Assembly: GCA_902789795.1 (NCBI GenBank)
Contig: CADAPM010000005.1
Location: 108,449 to 172,448 of the forward strand
Reading direction: 5' to 3'
DNA from: an uncultured Eubacteriales bacterium
GTDB lineage: Bacteria; Bacillota; Clostridia; Christensenellales; Aristaeellaceae
DNA length: 64,000 bases
In this document: positions 46,753-54,959 of the stretch, piece by piece
Position numbering within the stretch: the stretch's first letter is position 1
Layout: every line of letters begins with the position of its first letter
Notes under the pieces: generated by a model
The model's input: the letters and a program-made list of their open reading frames with translations, nothing else
The model's database searches: none
What the model was told of the DNA's origin: nothing
Program-made: the position numbers and the translations under genes

Positions 46753-48252
46753 TTACTGAGCAATCAGAGTAATGGTGCCTTCAGCAACATTCAGCTGAAC
46801 CTTGTAAGTGCCGTCAGCTTCGACTTTGACGTTCGCGCCGTTCAGGCCGTCAGAGCCATAGTTGACATCCCAGGAAGCGCCCTGGCGGCACTTGAACTCT
46901 TCGCCGGCATGCAGCTCGAGGGCTTCAGACTCGAACACATCCGTCGCAACTTCCGTCATGGGGAAATCTTTGTCCCACATGGTGCCGCCGATGCTGCCGA
47001 TCACGCCCCAGGCGTTCATTTCTTCTTCGCTCATGGTGAACAGGGCAGCCATCTTGTCTTCGTAGTTCTGCAGCGCCTGCTGGAGGCCGGCTTCGTCCGT
47101 AGCAGCCTTCACGTCATCCGCGATGACCTTGGCGATATCCCACCAGGAGCCGTGGATCTGGCCCTGAGGCAGAGAGTACGGGGACTGCTTGTACAGGGCA
47201 GCCAGACCGGGGTTGGCCTGGACCTTCTCAGACTGCTGGGCAGCCAGGTTGGCCGGGCCCCAGGCGCGCGCTTCGAAGCGCTGCATCTGGCACTCTTCAC
47301 CGGTCAGGTAACGGGCCAGACGATGGAGGGCAGCCGCCTTCACGGCATCTTCCTGGGGCTTGACGCCCATCAGCTTGCAGCCGTTGAAGGAACCCAGGTG
47401 ATACTGCTGACCGTCCACTTCAAAGCTCGGCAGGTCGGTGACGCCCATGTTCTCGCCCAGCATCTTTTCGATGTCAGTGTAAGCCCAGGTGCCGGTCACA
47501 ACGATCGCGGCGTTGGAAGCGAAGGAATCCTGAGAGGAGGAGTTCAGATGGAAGGGAGAATCCACCAGCTTCTTCATGCCCTTGGCGGCGATCAGGCCGG
47601 CGGGGCTGTTGAAGGTATCGTGTACGGAGATGAACTTTCCGGCATCGTCCGTCTTCCATTCGGACACGCAGCCCGTGCCGAAGAAGAAGGAGGCGGCATA
47701 CCAGGCGGAGGTGTTCATTTCAAACGCGAAGTACTTCTGGGCGGCTTCGCAGTCGGCGATCAGCTTTTCCAGGCTGTCCACATCCTCATCGGGGATGTAG
47801 CGCTTGTCATAGTACATGAAATAGCCGTTGTCGGCGGTCATCGGGTAGGCATAGAGCTCATCACCGGACTTGGCAGCGCCCACGACACCGGCGTCATTGG
47901 CGGCGGAGACTTCTTCCGCGGCAGCTTTGCCCAGCTTGGCCAGAGCGCCAGCCTGCACAAGGCGGGAAAACTGGTCCTGCGCGAAGCAGTAGATATCGCC
48001 GCCGGCGGCGACATCAGTGATCATGTTGGTGGCGGCATCCGCTTCGGATACGGGCTCGATGGTCGCATTGATCACGATGCCCGCGTCATTGGAAGCGTTG
48101 AAAGCCTCGACCTGCTGCTTGGTCAGGTCCACGATCTCGTTCGCGACCCAGATGGTCACGTCATAGGTGCCGGCCAGGCTGGACGCGCCCGCGAAAGAGC
48201 ACACGGACAGGACCATCATAGCGGCCAGAAGGACACTCAGAAATTTCTTCAT
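46753..48252 (-). CDS. malE: Maltodextrin-binding protein with C-terminal starch-binding-like domain
   Basis: The 499-residue protein has a signal peptide (about 1-23, ending FAGA), a family 1 solute-binding domain (about 28-405; ADNGYFMYYDKRY and NAAIVVTGTWAY are typical) and an extra C-terminal domain of about 85 residues. This starts at WGVIGSIGGTMWDKDFPMT and contains WDVNYGSDGLNGANV and GTYKVQLN, the pattern of the SusE/SusF-type starch-binding modules. Fusion of such a module to a binding protein would concentrate starch fragments at the transporter. The canonical lipobox is missing (the only Cys context is LSVC), which is unusual for a binding protein in a single-membrane cell. First gene of the operon. 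Confidence 0.88.
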   Translation of the reverse strand: MKKFLSVLLAAMMVLSVCSFAGASSLAGTYDVTIWVANEIVDLTKQQVEAFNASNDAGIVINATIEPVSEADAATNMITDVAAGGDIYCFAQDQFSRLVQAGALAKLGKAAAEEVSAANDAGVVGAAKSGDELYAYPMTADNGYFMYYDKRYIPDEDVDSLEKLIADCEAAQKYFAFEMNTSAWYAASFFFGTGCVSEWKTDDAGKFISVHDTFNSPAGLIAAKGMKKLVDSPFHLNSSSQDSFASNAAIVVTGTWAYTDIEKMLGENMGVTDLPSFEVDGQQYHLGSFNGCKLMGVKPQEDAVKAAALHRLARYLTGEECQMQRFEARAWGPANLAAQQSEKVQANPGLAALYKQSPYSLPQGQIHGSWWDIAKVIADDVKAATDEAGLQQALQNYEDKMAALFTMSEEEMNAWGVIGSIGGTMWDKDFPMTEVATDVFESEALELHAGEEFKCRQGASWDVNYGSDGLNGANVKVEADGTYKVQLNVAEGTITLIAQ

Positions 48253-48340
48253 ACAAAAACTTCCTTTCCTAAATATTATTCAAAGGCGTTAAGCCTCGGA
48301 ATACAACATTGACAATCATTTTGTTCCTTTGTACGGAAGT

Positions 48341-48369
48341 ATTCTAATGGTTTTTCGCCGTTTTGTCAA
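48341..48369 (-). promoter_or_regulatory. Promoter of the maltodextrin operon
   Basis: Minus strand TTGACA (48369-48364), a 17-base spacer, TAGAAT (48346-48341); the leader to malE is about 80 bases. No catabolite-repression (cre) palindrome is clear in the region. Confidence 0.8.
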
Positions 48370-48428
48370 TGCTTTTGTCAAAATTCAGGAAAGGAAGCTA
48401 TTATTTATGACGCAGGATCAGACGCGGA

Positions 48429-50048
48429 TCAACCCCAGAGCACGGCCAGGGCGGGAACGACCTGCTTCTTGCGCGAGACCACGCCCGGCAGGAACACGTG
48501 GCCCTCCCCGGCGTCATCCAGGCCGAAGGCCTGGCGGATGATCTCGCGTTCGCCGATATACACCAGCTCCGTGCCCTCTTTGAGCACGTCCGTGATCATC
48601 AGCAGGTACATGTCATAGGCTTTTTCATCCCGGAAGGCCGCCATTTTCGCGGACAGCTCGTCGATCCTGTGCATCATGCGCTCAGAATCCATGGTGGTCA
48701 CCTGGCTGATGCCGATGCGGTGATCACCCAGGTGGAATTCCTTGAAGTCCGTCTTCAGCAGGGTCTCGGCAGGCTTATCCCCCAGCTGGCTGGCGGAGAA
48801 GACCTCCTTGCCCAGGGTTTCCAGATCGAGGCCCGCGATGCGCGCCAGGCGCTCCGCCAGGCGGCGGTCCCGGGGCGTGGCGGTGGGCGACTTGAACATG
48901 ACTGTGTCAGAGACGATGGCCGCGGCCATCAGGCCCGCCAGTTTCTCCCCCGGCATGACACCCTGCTCCTGGTACATGGTAGCCACGATGGTGGTGGCGG
49001 AGCCCACCGGCTCGTTGCGCATGAACACCGGATAGCCCGTCATGACGTCGCCCAGGCGGTGGTGGTCGATGATGCCGATCAGCTCCGCCTGCTCGAGCCC
49101 AGGCACCGACTGGCCGACCTCGTTATGGTCCACCAGCACCACCCGCTTGCGGCGCGGCCGCAGCAGATGGTAGCGGCTCAGGGCGCCGACTACGTGCCCG
49201 TTATCGTCCAGCACAGGATAACTGCGGTGGCGGCTCTGGAGCACGATCTCCTTGACATCGTCCAGGAAGTCGTCCAGATGGAAGGTCACCAGGTCGTCCG
49301 TCTCCGCGATGCGGCTGACGGGGATCGCCTGATAGATGAGCCGCGCCGCGCGGTAAGCCTCGCAGGGCGTGGCGATGATGCAGGTCTCCGCGCTGCAGTC
49401 GCGGTATTTCTCCGCCAGGGTGCTCTGGCACAGGATCACGGTGCTGGCGGGCAGCTCCAGAGCCTTCTCCAGCACGTCTTCCTGCTGACCGCAGATGACG
49501 ATGGAGCCGGGCTTCACGCCCTTCAGGGGCTCACCGCCCGTGGGCAGGGCGATCACCACCTCGCCCGAAATGGTATCGAACAGCTGGTCCTCGCTGTTGA
49601 GCACGTGGCCCTCCAGCGCGGCCAGCACATTGAAGACGGGCACGTCCTTCACCACCGGCGTGCGGATGGAATCCATATCGCTCTGGGCGATGCTGCCGGA
49701 GGTCACGACGCCGTAGAGGGTGCTGTCCTCATTGGTGACGGGCAGGATGTTGAAGCCGTCCCCGTCCTTCAGCACCTCCCAGGCGTGGCTGACCGGCACG
49801 TCCTTGCTGAGCAGCGGCGGCTGGTCAAACTCGATATCCCTGACCTGGGTGCGCACGGTGGACAGGAACATGGGCGGCTCAAAGCCGAAGCGCTTGAGCA
49901 AAAAGGTGCTCTCGTCGTTCGGGTGTCCCAGGCGCGCCGGCACGTAACCGTTGTCCCCCAGGGCGTTCATCAGGCTGGCATAGGCGATGGCGGACACGAT
50001 GGAATCCGTGTCGGGATTGCGGTGTCCACATACATAAGTCGTGTTCAT
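48429..50048 (-). CDS. ppaC: Manganese-dependent inorganic pyrophosphatase with CBS-DRTGG regulatory insert
   Basis: Family II PPase hydrolyses pyrophosphate. The 539 residues contain the DHH-type motifs HRNPDTDS near residue 8, VDHNE and IDHHRLGD, and the C-terminal DHHA2 domain. Between them an insert of about 240 residues has two CBS domains (around DVPVSHAWEVLKDGDGFNILPV and DDFLDDVKEIVLQSRHRSYPVL) flanking a DRTGG domain. In this subfamily the insert binds adenine nucleotides, including diadenosine polyphosphates, and controls activity. The start is ATG 50048 behind GGAGG. The architecture is that of Clostridium and Moorella enzymes. Confidence 0.93.
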   Translation of the reverse strand: MNTTYVCGHRNPDTDSIVSAIAYASLMNALGDNGYVPARLGHPNDESTFLLKRFGFEPPMFLSTVRTQVRDIEFDQPPLLSKDVPVSHAWEVLKDGDGFNILPVTNEDSTLYGVVTSGSIAQSDMDSIRTPVVKDVPVFNVLAALEGHVLNSEDQLFDTISGEVVIALPTGGEPLKGVKPGSIVICGQQEDVLEKALELPASTVILCQSTLAEKYRDCSAETCIIATPCEAYRAARLIYQAIPVSRIAETDDLVTFHLDDFLDDVKEIVLQSRHRSYPVLDDNGHVVGALSRYHLLRPRRKRVVLVDHNEVGQSVPGLEQAELIGIIDHHRLGDVMTGYPVFMRNEPVGSATTIVATMYQEQGVMPGEKLAGLMAAAIVSDTVMFKSPTATPRDRRLAERLARIAGLDLETLGKEVFSASQLGDKPAETLLKTDFKEFHLGDHRIGISQVTTMDSERMMHRIDELSAKMAAFRDEKAYDMYLLMITDVLKEGTELVYIGEREIIRQAFGLDDAGEGHVFLPGVVSRKKQVVPALAVLWG

Positions 50049-50085
50049 TTCGGCCTCCGTCACTCAGGTCATACAGCGGCTAAGC

Positions 50086-50574
50086 TCATTCTTCCTCGAC
50101 GACGATCCTCGCGCCTTCGATCTGCACCACGCGCACGGTCTTGCCCTTGTCGATAAACTGGCCTTCGGATACGACGCTGACCCGCTGCGTATCGAACAGG
50201 ACGATGCCCGCCGGACGCAGCATGGTCTCCGTGACACCCGTGTCGCCGACGCTCAATTCCGCCTCGGCCTTGACCGTCTCACCCGTGGTGCCGTCCTCCT
50301 TCAGGAACACCTTGGAGCGGCTGAGCTTGCCCTTGGACGCGGAGCGCAGGGAGACGATCAGGCATATGATGGTCAGGATCAGCACCGCGATCATCATCAG
50401 CGAACCGGCCATGGCACCGTAGTTGATCCAGGTGAAGGCCACCGCCCCGCCCAGGAGCAGGATGCCCGAGAACCCGACGAAGCCGAAGCCCGGCAGGAAC
50501 ATCTCGATGACGATCAGCACCAGACCGATCAGGAGACAAAGGATAGTCGGCAGATTATTGACGAAAAACTCCAT
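50086..50574 (-). CDS. NfeD-like membrane protein
   Basis: The 162-residue protein has three or four closely spaced transmembrane helices (about 8-80) and a C-terminal OB-fold domain (about 95-160, with GETVKAEAELSVGDTGV and LRPAGIVLFDTQRVSVVSEGQFIDKG). This is the short NfeD form, which normally partners a stomatin/flotillin-like protein; no such gene is adjacent. It starts behind AGGAGG and lies between UDG and ppaC. Confidence 0.88.
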   Translation of the reverse strand: MEFFVNNLPTILCLLIGLVLIVIEMFLPGFGFVGFSGILLLGGAVAFTWINYGAMAGSLMMIAVLILTIICLIVSLRSASKGKLSRSKVFLKEDGTTGETVKAEAELSVGDTGVTETMLRPAGIVLFDTQRVSVVSEGQFIDKGKTVRVVQIEGARIVVEEE

Positions 50575-50612
50575 ACTTGTTACCTCCTGTTATGATTGTT
50601 CCGGGACAGGCT

Positions 50613-51197
50613 TTACGAATCGGCCTGTTCCCGCTGTGCAAGCTCGTTCAGTTTGTCGCGGACGGCCTGCAGGTCGTGCCAGGCCTCCCGCTTCTTGATA
50701 CCGGTCTCGTCCCTCAACAGCGCCGAGGGGTGGTAGGTCGGCATGAACCAGACCCCGTTCTTTTCGACGAAGCGCCCGCGATCCCGGGTGACGCGGAAGT
50801 TATCCCCCAGCGTATATCTGCCGGCGGTCGCGCCCAATAGCAGAATGACCTGAGGTCGGACCAGGGAGAACTGCATGCGCAGGTACGGCAGGCACGCCGC
50901 CGCTTCTTCCGGCTCGGGGACGCGGTTCCTGGGCGGTCGGCACTTGACGATGTTGCAGATATACACCGCTTCGCGCTCCAGGCCGATGCTTTTCAGCATC
51001 TTGGTCAGCAGCTGCCCCGCCGGACCCACAAAGGCCAGGCCGCTCTTGTCCTCCTCGAACCCGGGTCCCTCGCCGATGAGCATGAGCCGCGCATGTGGAT
51101 CGCCCTGGCCCGGCACCTTGTGATGGATCTCCCGGCACAGTCCACACTTCTGGCAGCCGGAGATCATTTCGTTCAGGCTGTCCCAGCTCACGTTCAT
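50613..51197 (-). CDS. Uracil-DNA glycosylase, family 4 (iron-sulfur)
   Basis: Family 4 UDGs excise uracil from DNA and carry a [4Fe-4S] cluster. The 194 residues have cysteines in CQKCGLC (about 15-21) and further along, GEGPGFEEDKSGLAFVGPAGQLL as the active-site loop, CNIVKCRPP and the HPSALLR motif near the C-terminus. The start overlaps the preceding small gene by four bases. Secure family assignment. Confidence 0.93.
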   Translation of the reverse strand: MNVSWDSLNEMISGCQKCGLCREIHHKVPGQGDPHARLMLIGEGPGFEEDKSGLAFVGPAGQLLTKMLKSIGLEREAVYICNIVKCRPPRNRVPEPEEAAACLPYLRMQFSLVRPQVILLLGATAGRYTLGDNFRVTRDRGRFVEKNGVWFMPTYHPSALLRDETGIKKREAWHDLQAVRDKLNELAQREQADS

Positions 51198-51403
51198 TGC
51201 AGGCCTCCCATCAGGGTGTTCAGGAACACGGTCGCGCTCTGCCGCACGAAAGCAAACATGCTGAACAGCAGCGCCAGCAGCGCAAACACCACGATCGCGC
51301 CGATCAGCCAGGCGTAAAAATCCCCCACCCGGCTCACATTCCGCCAGAAGCGCAACCGCTCCCTGCGGTTTTTGCGCTCTTCCTCGGCAAACGGATCAAA
51401 CAC
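51194..51403 (-). CDS. Small single-span membrane protein
   Basis: The 69-residue product has a charged N-terminal third (EEERKNRRERLRFWRN) and one strong hydrophobic helix (about 31-55). GTG start behind GGAGGA, three bases after the hydrogenase stop, and a four-base overlap with the UDG gene make it a convincing translated gene. No family is recognised. Confidence 0.65.
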   Translation of the reverse strand: MFDPFAEEERKNRRERLRFWRNVSRVGDFYAWLIGAIVVFALLALLFSMFAFVRQSATVFLNTLMGGLQ

Positions 51404-51406
51404 GGC

Positions 51407-52924
51407 TCACTCCTCCAGCTGGGGCAAGATGCTCTGGTACTCGCTCTCATAGGCGTGGGCATTGGGCGTCTTCTTCATGATCTGCGCCACCTCCTGCGCG
51501 GCCTTGGGGATCAGCTGCACCGTACCCGCGCCGCCGATACAGCCGCCGGGACAGGCCATGCCCTCCAGCAAGTAGCCGTTCAGCCGTCCCGCCTTCGCCC
51601 GCATCAGCATCTTGCGGCACTCGTTCAGGCCCTCGGCGCGCTCCACATTGATCTCGCGGTCCGGCGCGATGTGCTTAAGGCAGTTCATGACCGCGTCCGC
51701 CACGCCGCCGCTCACGGAGAAGCCGCGGCCGTCCGCGCTGGCGTTGCCGGGCACGGGCGCGGCCTTCAGCGCGGCAAAGTCCACGTTCTTCGCTTCAAAC
51801 ATGCCCATGACCTCTTCAAAGGTCAGAACAAAGTCCACATCGCTGCGGACGGAACGGCGGCTGGCCTCCAGCTTCTTGGCCGCGCAGGGGCCGATGAAGG
51901 CGACCTTGCAGCCGGGATGCTCCTTTTTGATCAGGCGGCCGGTCAGCACCATGGGCGTCAGAGCCATGCTGATGCAGTCAGCATGCTGCGGGAATTCCCG
52001 CTTCGCCATCACAGACCAGGCCGGGCAGCAGGAGGTGCCCATGAAGGGCAGGCGTTCGGGGACCTCCTTGAGGAAATCCTCCGCCTCCTGGATGGTGCAC
52101 AGGTCCGCGCCGATGGCGACCTCCACCACGTCGTGGAAGCCCAGGGCCTTGAAGGCGGCCCGCATCTTTTCCGGCGTCAGCTCCTTGCCGAACTGCCCGG
52201 CGATGGCCGGAGCGATAGCGGCGTACACCGGCGTTTCGCTGCGGATCGCCTGGATGCACTGGAAGATCTGCGCCTTGTCGGCGATCGCGCCGAAGGGGCA
52301 GTTAGCCAGGCACATGCCGCAGCTGACGCACTTTTCCTGGTCGATATCAGCGCGGCCGTACTCGTCACTGCGGATGGCTTTCATGCCGCAGGCCACAGCG
52401 CAGGGGCGCTCCAGGCGCATGATGGTGCCGTACTGGCACACACTCATGCACTTGCCGCACTTGATGCACTTGTCCTGGTCGATATGGCACTGCCCGCGCT
52501 CAAAGTAAATGGCATCCTTCGGGCAGACCTGGCGGCAGGGCTGCGCCAGACAGCCCTGGCACTGGTCCGTGATGACGACCTTGTTGTCCGGGCATTTGTG
52601 GCAGGCGAACTTGATGATGTTGATGAGGGGCGGCTGGTAATATTTTTCCGGGTGGACGCACTCCGCGGCGCCCTGGGACACCGGCGCGTGCTCCGCGGCG
52701 GTGCGCAGCGGCAGGCCCATGGCCAGGCGCATGCGCTCCTTGACGATGGCGCGCTCCAGGAAGACGCTCTCGCGATAGGTGGATTCCTCACCGGGAATGA
52801 TCCGGTAGGGGATGTTCTCCATATCGGAAAGGTCGCCGCTGTATTCATACGAAAGCCGTGCGACTTCCGAAAACACCTTCTTGCGGATATCGTTGATCGA
52901 TGTGTGAATGCCTCTCATGCCCAT
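51407..52924 (-). CDS. [FeFe] hydrogenase, monomeric, group B-like
   Basis: The 505-residue cytoplasmic protein carries three to four ferredoxin-type [4Fe-4S] motifs in its first 215 residues (for example CIKCGKCMSVC and CVSCGMCLANC). The catalytic H-cluster domain follows: TSCCPAW at 297-303, GPCAAKKLE at 345-353 and MACPGGCIGGAG at 456-467. All H-cluster cysteines and the proton-relay cysteine are present, so it should be active. Replacement of the usual MPC by GPC in the second motif suggests the group B (ferredoxin-dependent) class and not the prototypical group A. It probably disposes of electrons as H2 in fermentation or senses redox state. Maturation genes hydEFG are not in the window. 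GGAGA precedes the ATG. Confidence 0.88.
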   Translation of the reverse strand: MGMRGIHTSINDIRKKVFSEVARLSYEYSGDLSDMENIPYRIIPGEESTYRESVFLERAIVKERMRLAMGLPLRTAAEHAPVSQGAAECVHPEKYYQPPLINIIKFACHKCPDNKVVITDQCQGCLAQPCRQVCPKDAIYFERGQCHIDQDKCIKCGKCMSVCQYGTIMRLERPCAVACGMKAIRSDEYGRADIDQEKCVSCGMCLANCPFGAIADKAQIFQCIQAIRSETPVYAAIAPAIAGQFGKELTPEKMRAAFKALGFHDVVEVAIGADLCTIQEAEDFLKEVPERLPFMGTSCCPAWSVMAKREFPQHADCISMALTPMVLTGRLIKKEHPGCKVAFIGPCAAKKLEASRRSVRSDVDFVLTFEEVMGMFEAKNVDFAALKAAPVPGNASADGRGFSVSGGVADAVMNCLKHIAPDREINVERAEGLNECRKMLMRAKAGRLNGYLLEGMACPGGCIGGAGTVQLIPKAAQEVAQIMKKTPNAHAYESEYQSILPQLEE

Positions 52925-52942
52925 AGCGGCGTCTCCTTTTTC

Positions 52943-53458
52943 TTAAACATAATCCATCCAGGGGAGTGCTTCGTCGTCCCGGCCCGTCAGATGGCCCTCG
53001 GCGCTCAGGTTCGCAAAATCCTGCTGCCGGAGGGCCTCATACAGCACGATGGCCACGGAGTTGCTCAGGTTCAGCGACCGCGCCTCCGCCCGCATGGGGA
53101 TGCGGATGCAGCGGTCATAGACGCGGCTCAGCAGGGATTCCGGCAGGCCCTTGGTCTCACAGCCGAACACCAGCACGTCCTCCGGCCCGTACCGGACCTC
53201 CGCGTAGGAGCGCGGGGCTTTGGTGGTGGCAAAATGGTAGTTAGCGTCCGGGAATTCCTCCATGAAACGGTCGAAGGAGGGCATCACGCGGATGTTCACC
53301 AAGCTGAAATAGTCCAGTCCGGCCCGCTTCAGGTACTTATCCTCCAGGCGGAAGCCCAGGGGCTGGATCAGGTAGAGATCCGTGCCGGTGGCCGCGCAGG
53401 TGCGCGCGATGTTGCCGGTATTCTGGGGGATCTCCGGGTTATAGAGGACGATCTTCAT
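52943..53458 (-). CDS. trmL: tRNA (cytidine/uridine-34-2'-O)-methyltransferase
   Basis: TrmL is a SPOUT methyltransferase that modifies the wobble base of certain tRNA-Leu. The 171 residues begin VLYNPEIPQNTGNIARTCAA, and contain VFGCETKGLPES and the knot region RIPMRAEARSLNLSNSVAIVLYEALRQ with the family Asn and Arg residues. The start ATG 53458 overlaps the upstream stop by four bases. Length and motifs are typical. Confidence 0.94.
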   Translation of the reverse strand: MKIVLYNPEIPQNTGNIARTCAATGTDLYLIQPLGFRLEDKYLKRAGLDYFSLVNIRVMPSFDRFMEEFPDANYHFATTKAPRSYAEVRYGPEDVLVFGCETKGLPESLLSRVYDRCIRIPMRAEARSLNLSNSVAIVLYEALRQQDFANLSAEGHLTGRDDEALPWMDYV

Positions 53459-54087
53459 TCTTCGTCCCCCGTGAGCATCTGGCGCAGGCCCAGGATCTGT
53501 ATATCCGTCATGGCCTCGGTCAGCCGGTCGGGCAGCCATTCGAGCTCCCGGAGGTCCCGGCCCCAGATCTCCTCATCCGCCAGCACCGCATAGCACAGGC
53601 TTTCCGCCTGCATATCCCAGCTCAGGGTGCTGAAGGAGCGCAGCGCCTTTTCGTCCCGGGTCAGGCACTGATCTTTTAAGCTCTCCTGGGGCAGATAGTA
53701 TCCCCCGTTCCCCCGCCGGACCCCGGTAAACAGCATGATCAGCGCGGCAAAGGCCTGGATCATGCGCGGAGTGCGCTCGCTCATCAGGGGCAGGATATGC
53801 AAAGTCCAGCTGTCCACCAGGCCGTCCACCAGCTCGCTCAGCTTCATGGACGCCGGCTTGAAGGACAGGTAACGGCAGGCCTGGATGACCGCCTCCTCCC
53901 GCCCGTCCGCGGGCATCTGGGGCATGATCTCGTCCTGCAGCAGGTGTCCGAACCAGGGCCGGATCTCGGGATCGTTCATGCAATCCGCCACGGTATCCAG
54001 CCCCATCAGGATCCCGATGGGGGTCAGCAGGCATTCCGCCCGCGCCTTCAATAGCACTTCGGCACTCACGACCGAAAACTCACGCAC
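53455..54087 (-). CDS. Stand-alone C-terminal domain of a mannitol-dehydrogenase/UxaB-type reductase
   Basis: The 210-residue protein resembles the helical C-terminal domain of polyol-specific long-chain dehydrogenases such as tagaturonate reductase (UxaB). TPIGILMGLDTVADCMNDPEIRPWF and DEIMPQM correspond to the domain core, and AFAALIMLFTGVR to its end. The N-terminal NAD-binding Rossmann half is entirely missing and there is no room for it: the prsW stop lies three bases before the GTG start, which has AGGAGG 11 bases upstream. No frameshift or stop interrupts the frame. It is either a relic or a domain kept for another purpose; it cannot be a complete reductase. The resemblance is judged by eye. 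Confidence 0.6.
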   Translation of the reverse strand: MREFSVVSAEVLLKARAECLLTPIGILMGLDTVADCMNDPEIRPWFGHLLQDEIMPQMPADGREEAVIQACRYLSFKPASMKLSELVDGLVDSWTLHILPLMSERTPRMIQAFAALIMLFTGVRRGNGGYYLPQESLKDQCLTRDEKALRSFSTLSWDMQAESLCYAVLADEEIWGRDLRELEWLPDRLTEAMTDIQILGLRQMLTGDEE

Positions 54088-54090
54088 GGT

Positions 54091-54897
54091 TCAACGTTCC
54101 TCCTCATTCAAACTGCTGGGCTGCTGGCGGTTCCAGTCGATCCCCTCCGCCTTTTTGGTGATATAGGCGTCAGACTCGGACATCCGCTTGACCAGCCTCC
54201 AGCAGAACACGAACATGGCGATGATATAGATGACGAAGATCGCCGTCACGCCGCCGACGCCGGTATTCGTGGCGATAAAGTCAAAGGCGCCGTGGGCCAG
54301 GGCAGGCGCCAGCACCGCCAGCACGTTCGCCTTCCTGGCGTTCGAGGACTCCCCGGCCAGCTCATATTTCCGGGCTGCGCCGTAAAACACTCCCATGAAC
54401 ACAGAAAAGCAGATATGGGCTGGGATCGAGACGATGCCGCGCATGAACAGCACGCCCCCGCCATAGCGGAACATGTACATGATGTTTTCCGCCAGGGCAA
54501 AGCCCGCGGACACCGCCACGGCGTACACCAGGCCGTCATAGGTGCAGTTGAAAGCGTCGCTGCGCCAGGTGCGCCAGCGCAGCACCAGGTATTTGCTGAT
54601 CTCCTCGCCGATGCCCACCACCAGGAACCACTGCAGCAGCTGGAAGATGAGCGCATCTTCCGAAAACAGCCGGGTCAGCACGATCAGGCCGGCCGTCTCC
54701 AGCACCATCGCCAGCAGGACGGAAGCGCAGCCCAGGCCCACCAGCGTCCAGATCAGCCGGGGCGGTTCCGGCTCCAGCCGGTCCATTTTGCGGACGTACC
54801 GGAGCAAAAGCAGCGCGGGCAGCACCGCCAGCAGGATCATCCTCAGGATGGGCAGGGTAAACACCAGCTCAAACAGTAATTCGAACAGCAGTGCCAA
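54091..54897 (-). CDS. PrsW-family intramembrane metalloprotease
   Basis: The 268-residue polytopic protein has the PrsW/CAAX-protease-like signature: GIGEEISKYLVLR with the catalytic Glu pair, and later conserved His residues in IPAHICFSVFMG and APALAHGAFDF. PrsW of Bacillus cuts the anti-sigma factor RsiW; no sigma/anti-sigma pair is visible here. The start is TTG 54897 behind GGAGG. It has its own promoter (54962-54991). Confidence 0.88.
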   Translation of the reverse strand: MALLFELLFELVFTLPILRMILLAVLPALLLLRYVRKMDRLEPEPPRLIWTLVGLGCASVLLAMVLETAGLIVLTRLFSEDALIFQLLQWFLVVGIGEEISKYLVLRWRTWRSDAFNCTYDGLVYAVAVSAGFALAENIMYMFRYGGGVLFMRGIVSIPAHICFSVFMGVFYGAARKYELAGESSNARKANVLAVLAPALAHGAFDFIATNTGVGGVTAIFVIYIIAMFVFCWRLVKRMSESDAYITKKAEGIDWNRQQPSSLNEEER

Positions 54898-54959
54898 ATG
54901 AATGCGCCTCCAAATCCAAGGGGGTTCAAATATGCCGTTCAGCGCTCCGCCTCACGTGA

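Noticed and set aside
51095-53593. 832-residue open frame on the plus strand opposite UDG, hydrogenase and trmL
   Set aside because: It spans several well-supported minus-strand genes with clear motifs and good ribosome sites; it is a compositional shadow.
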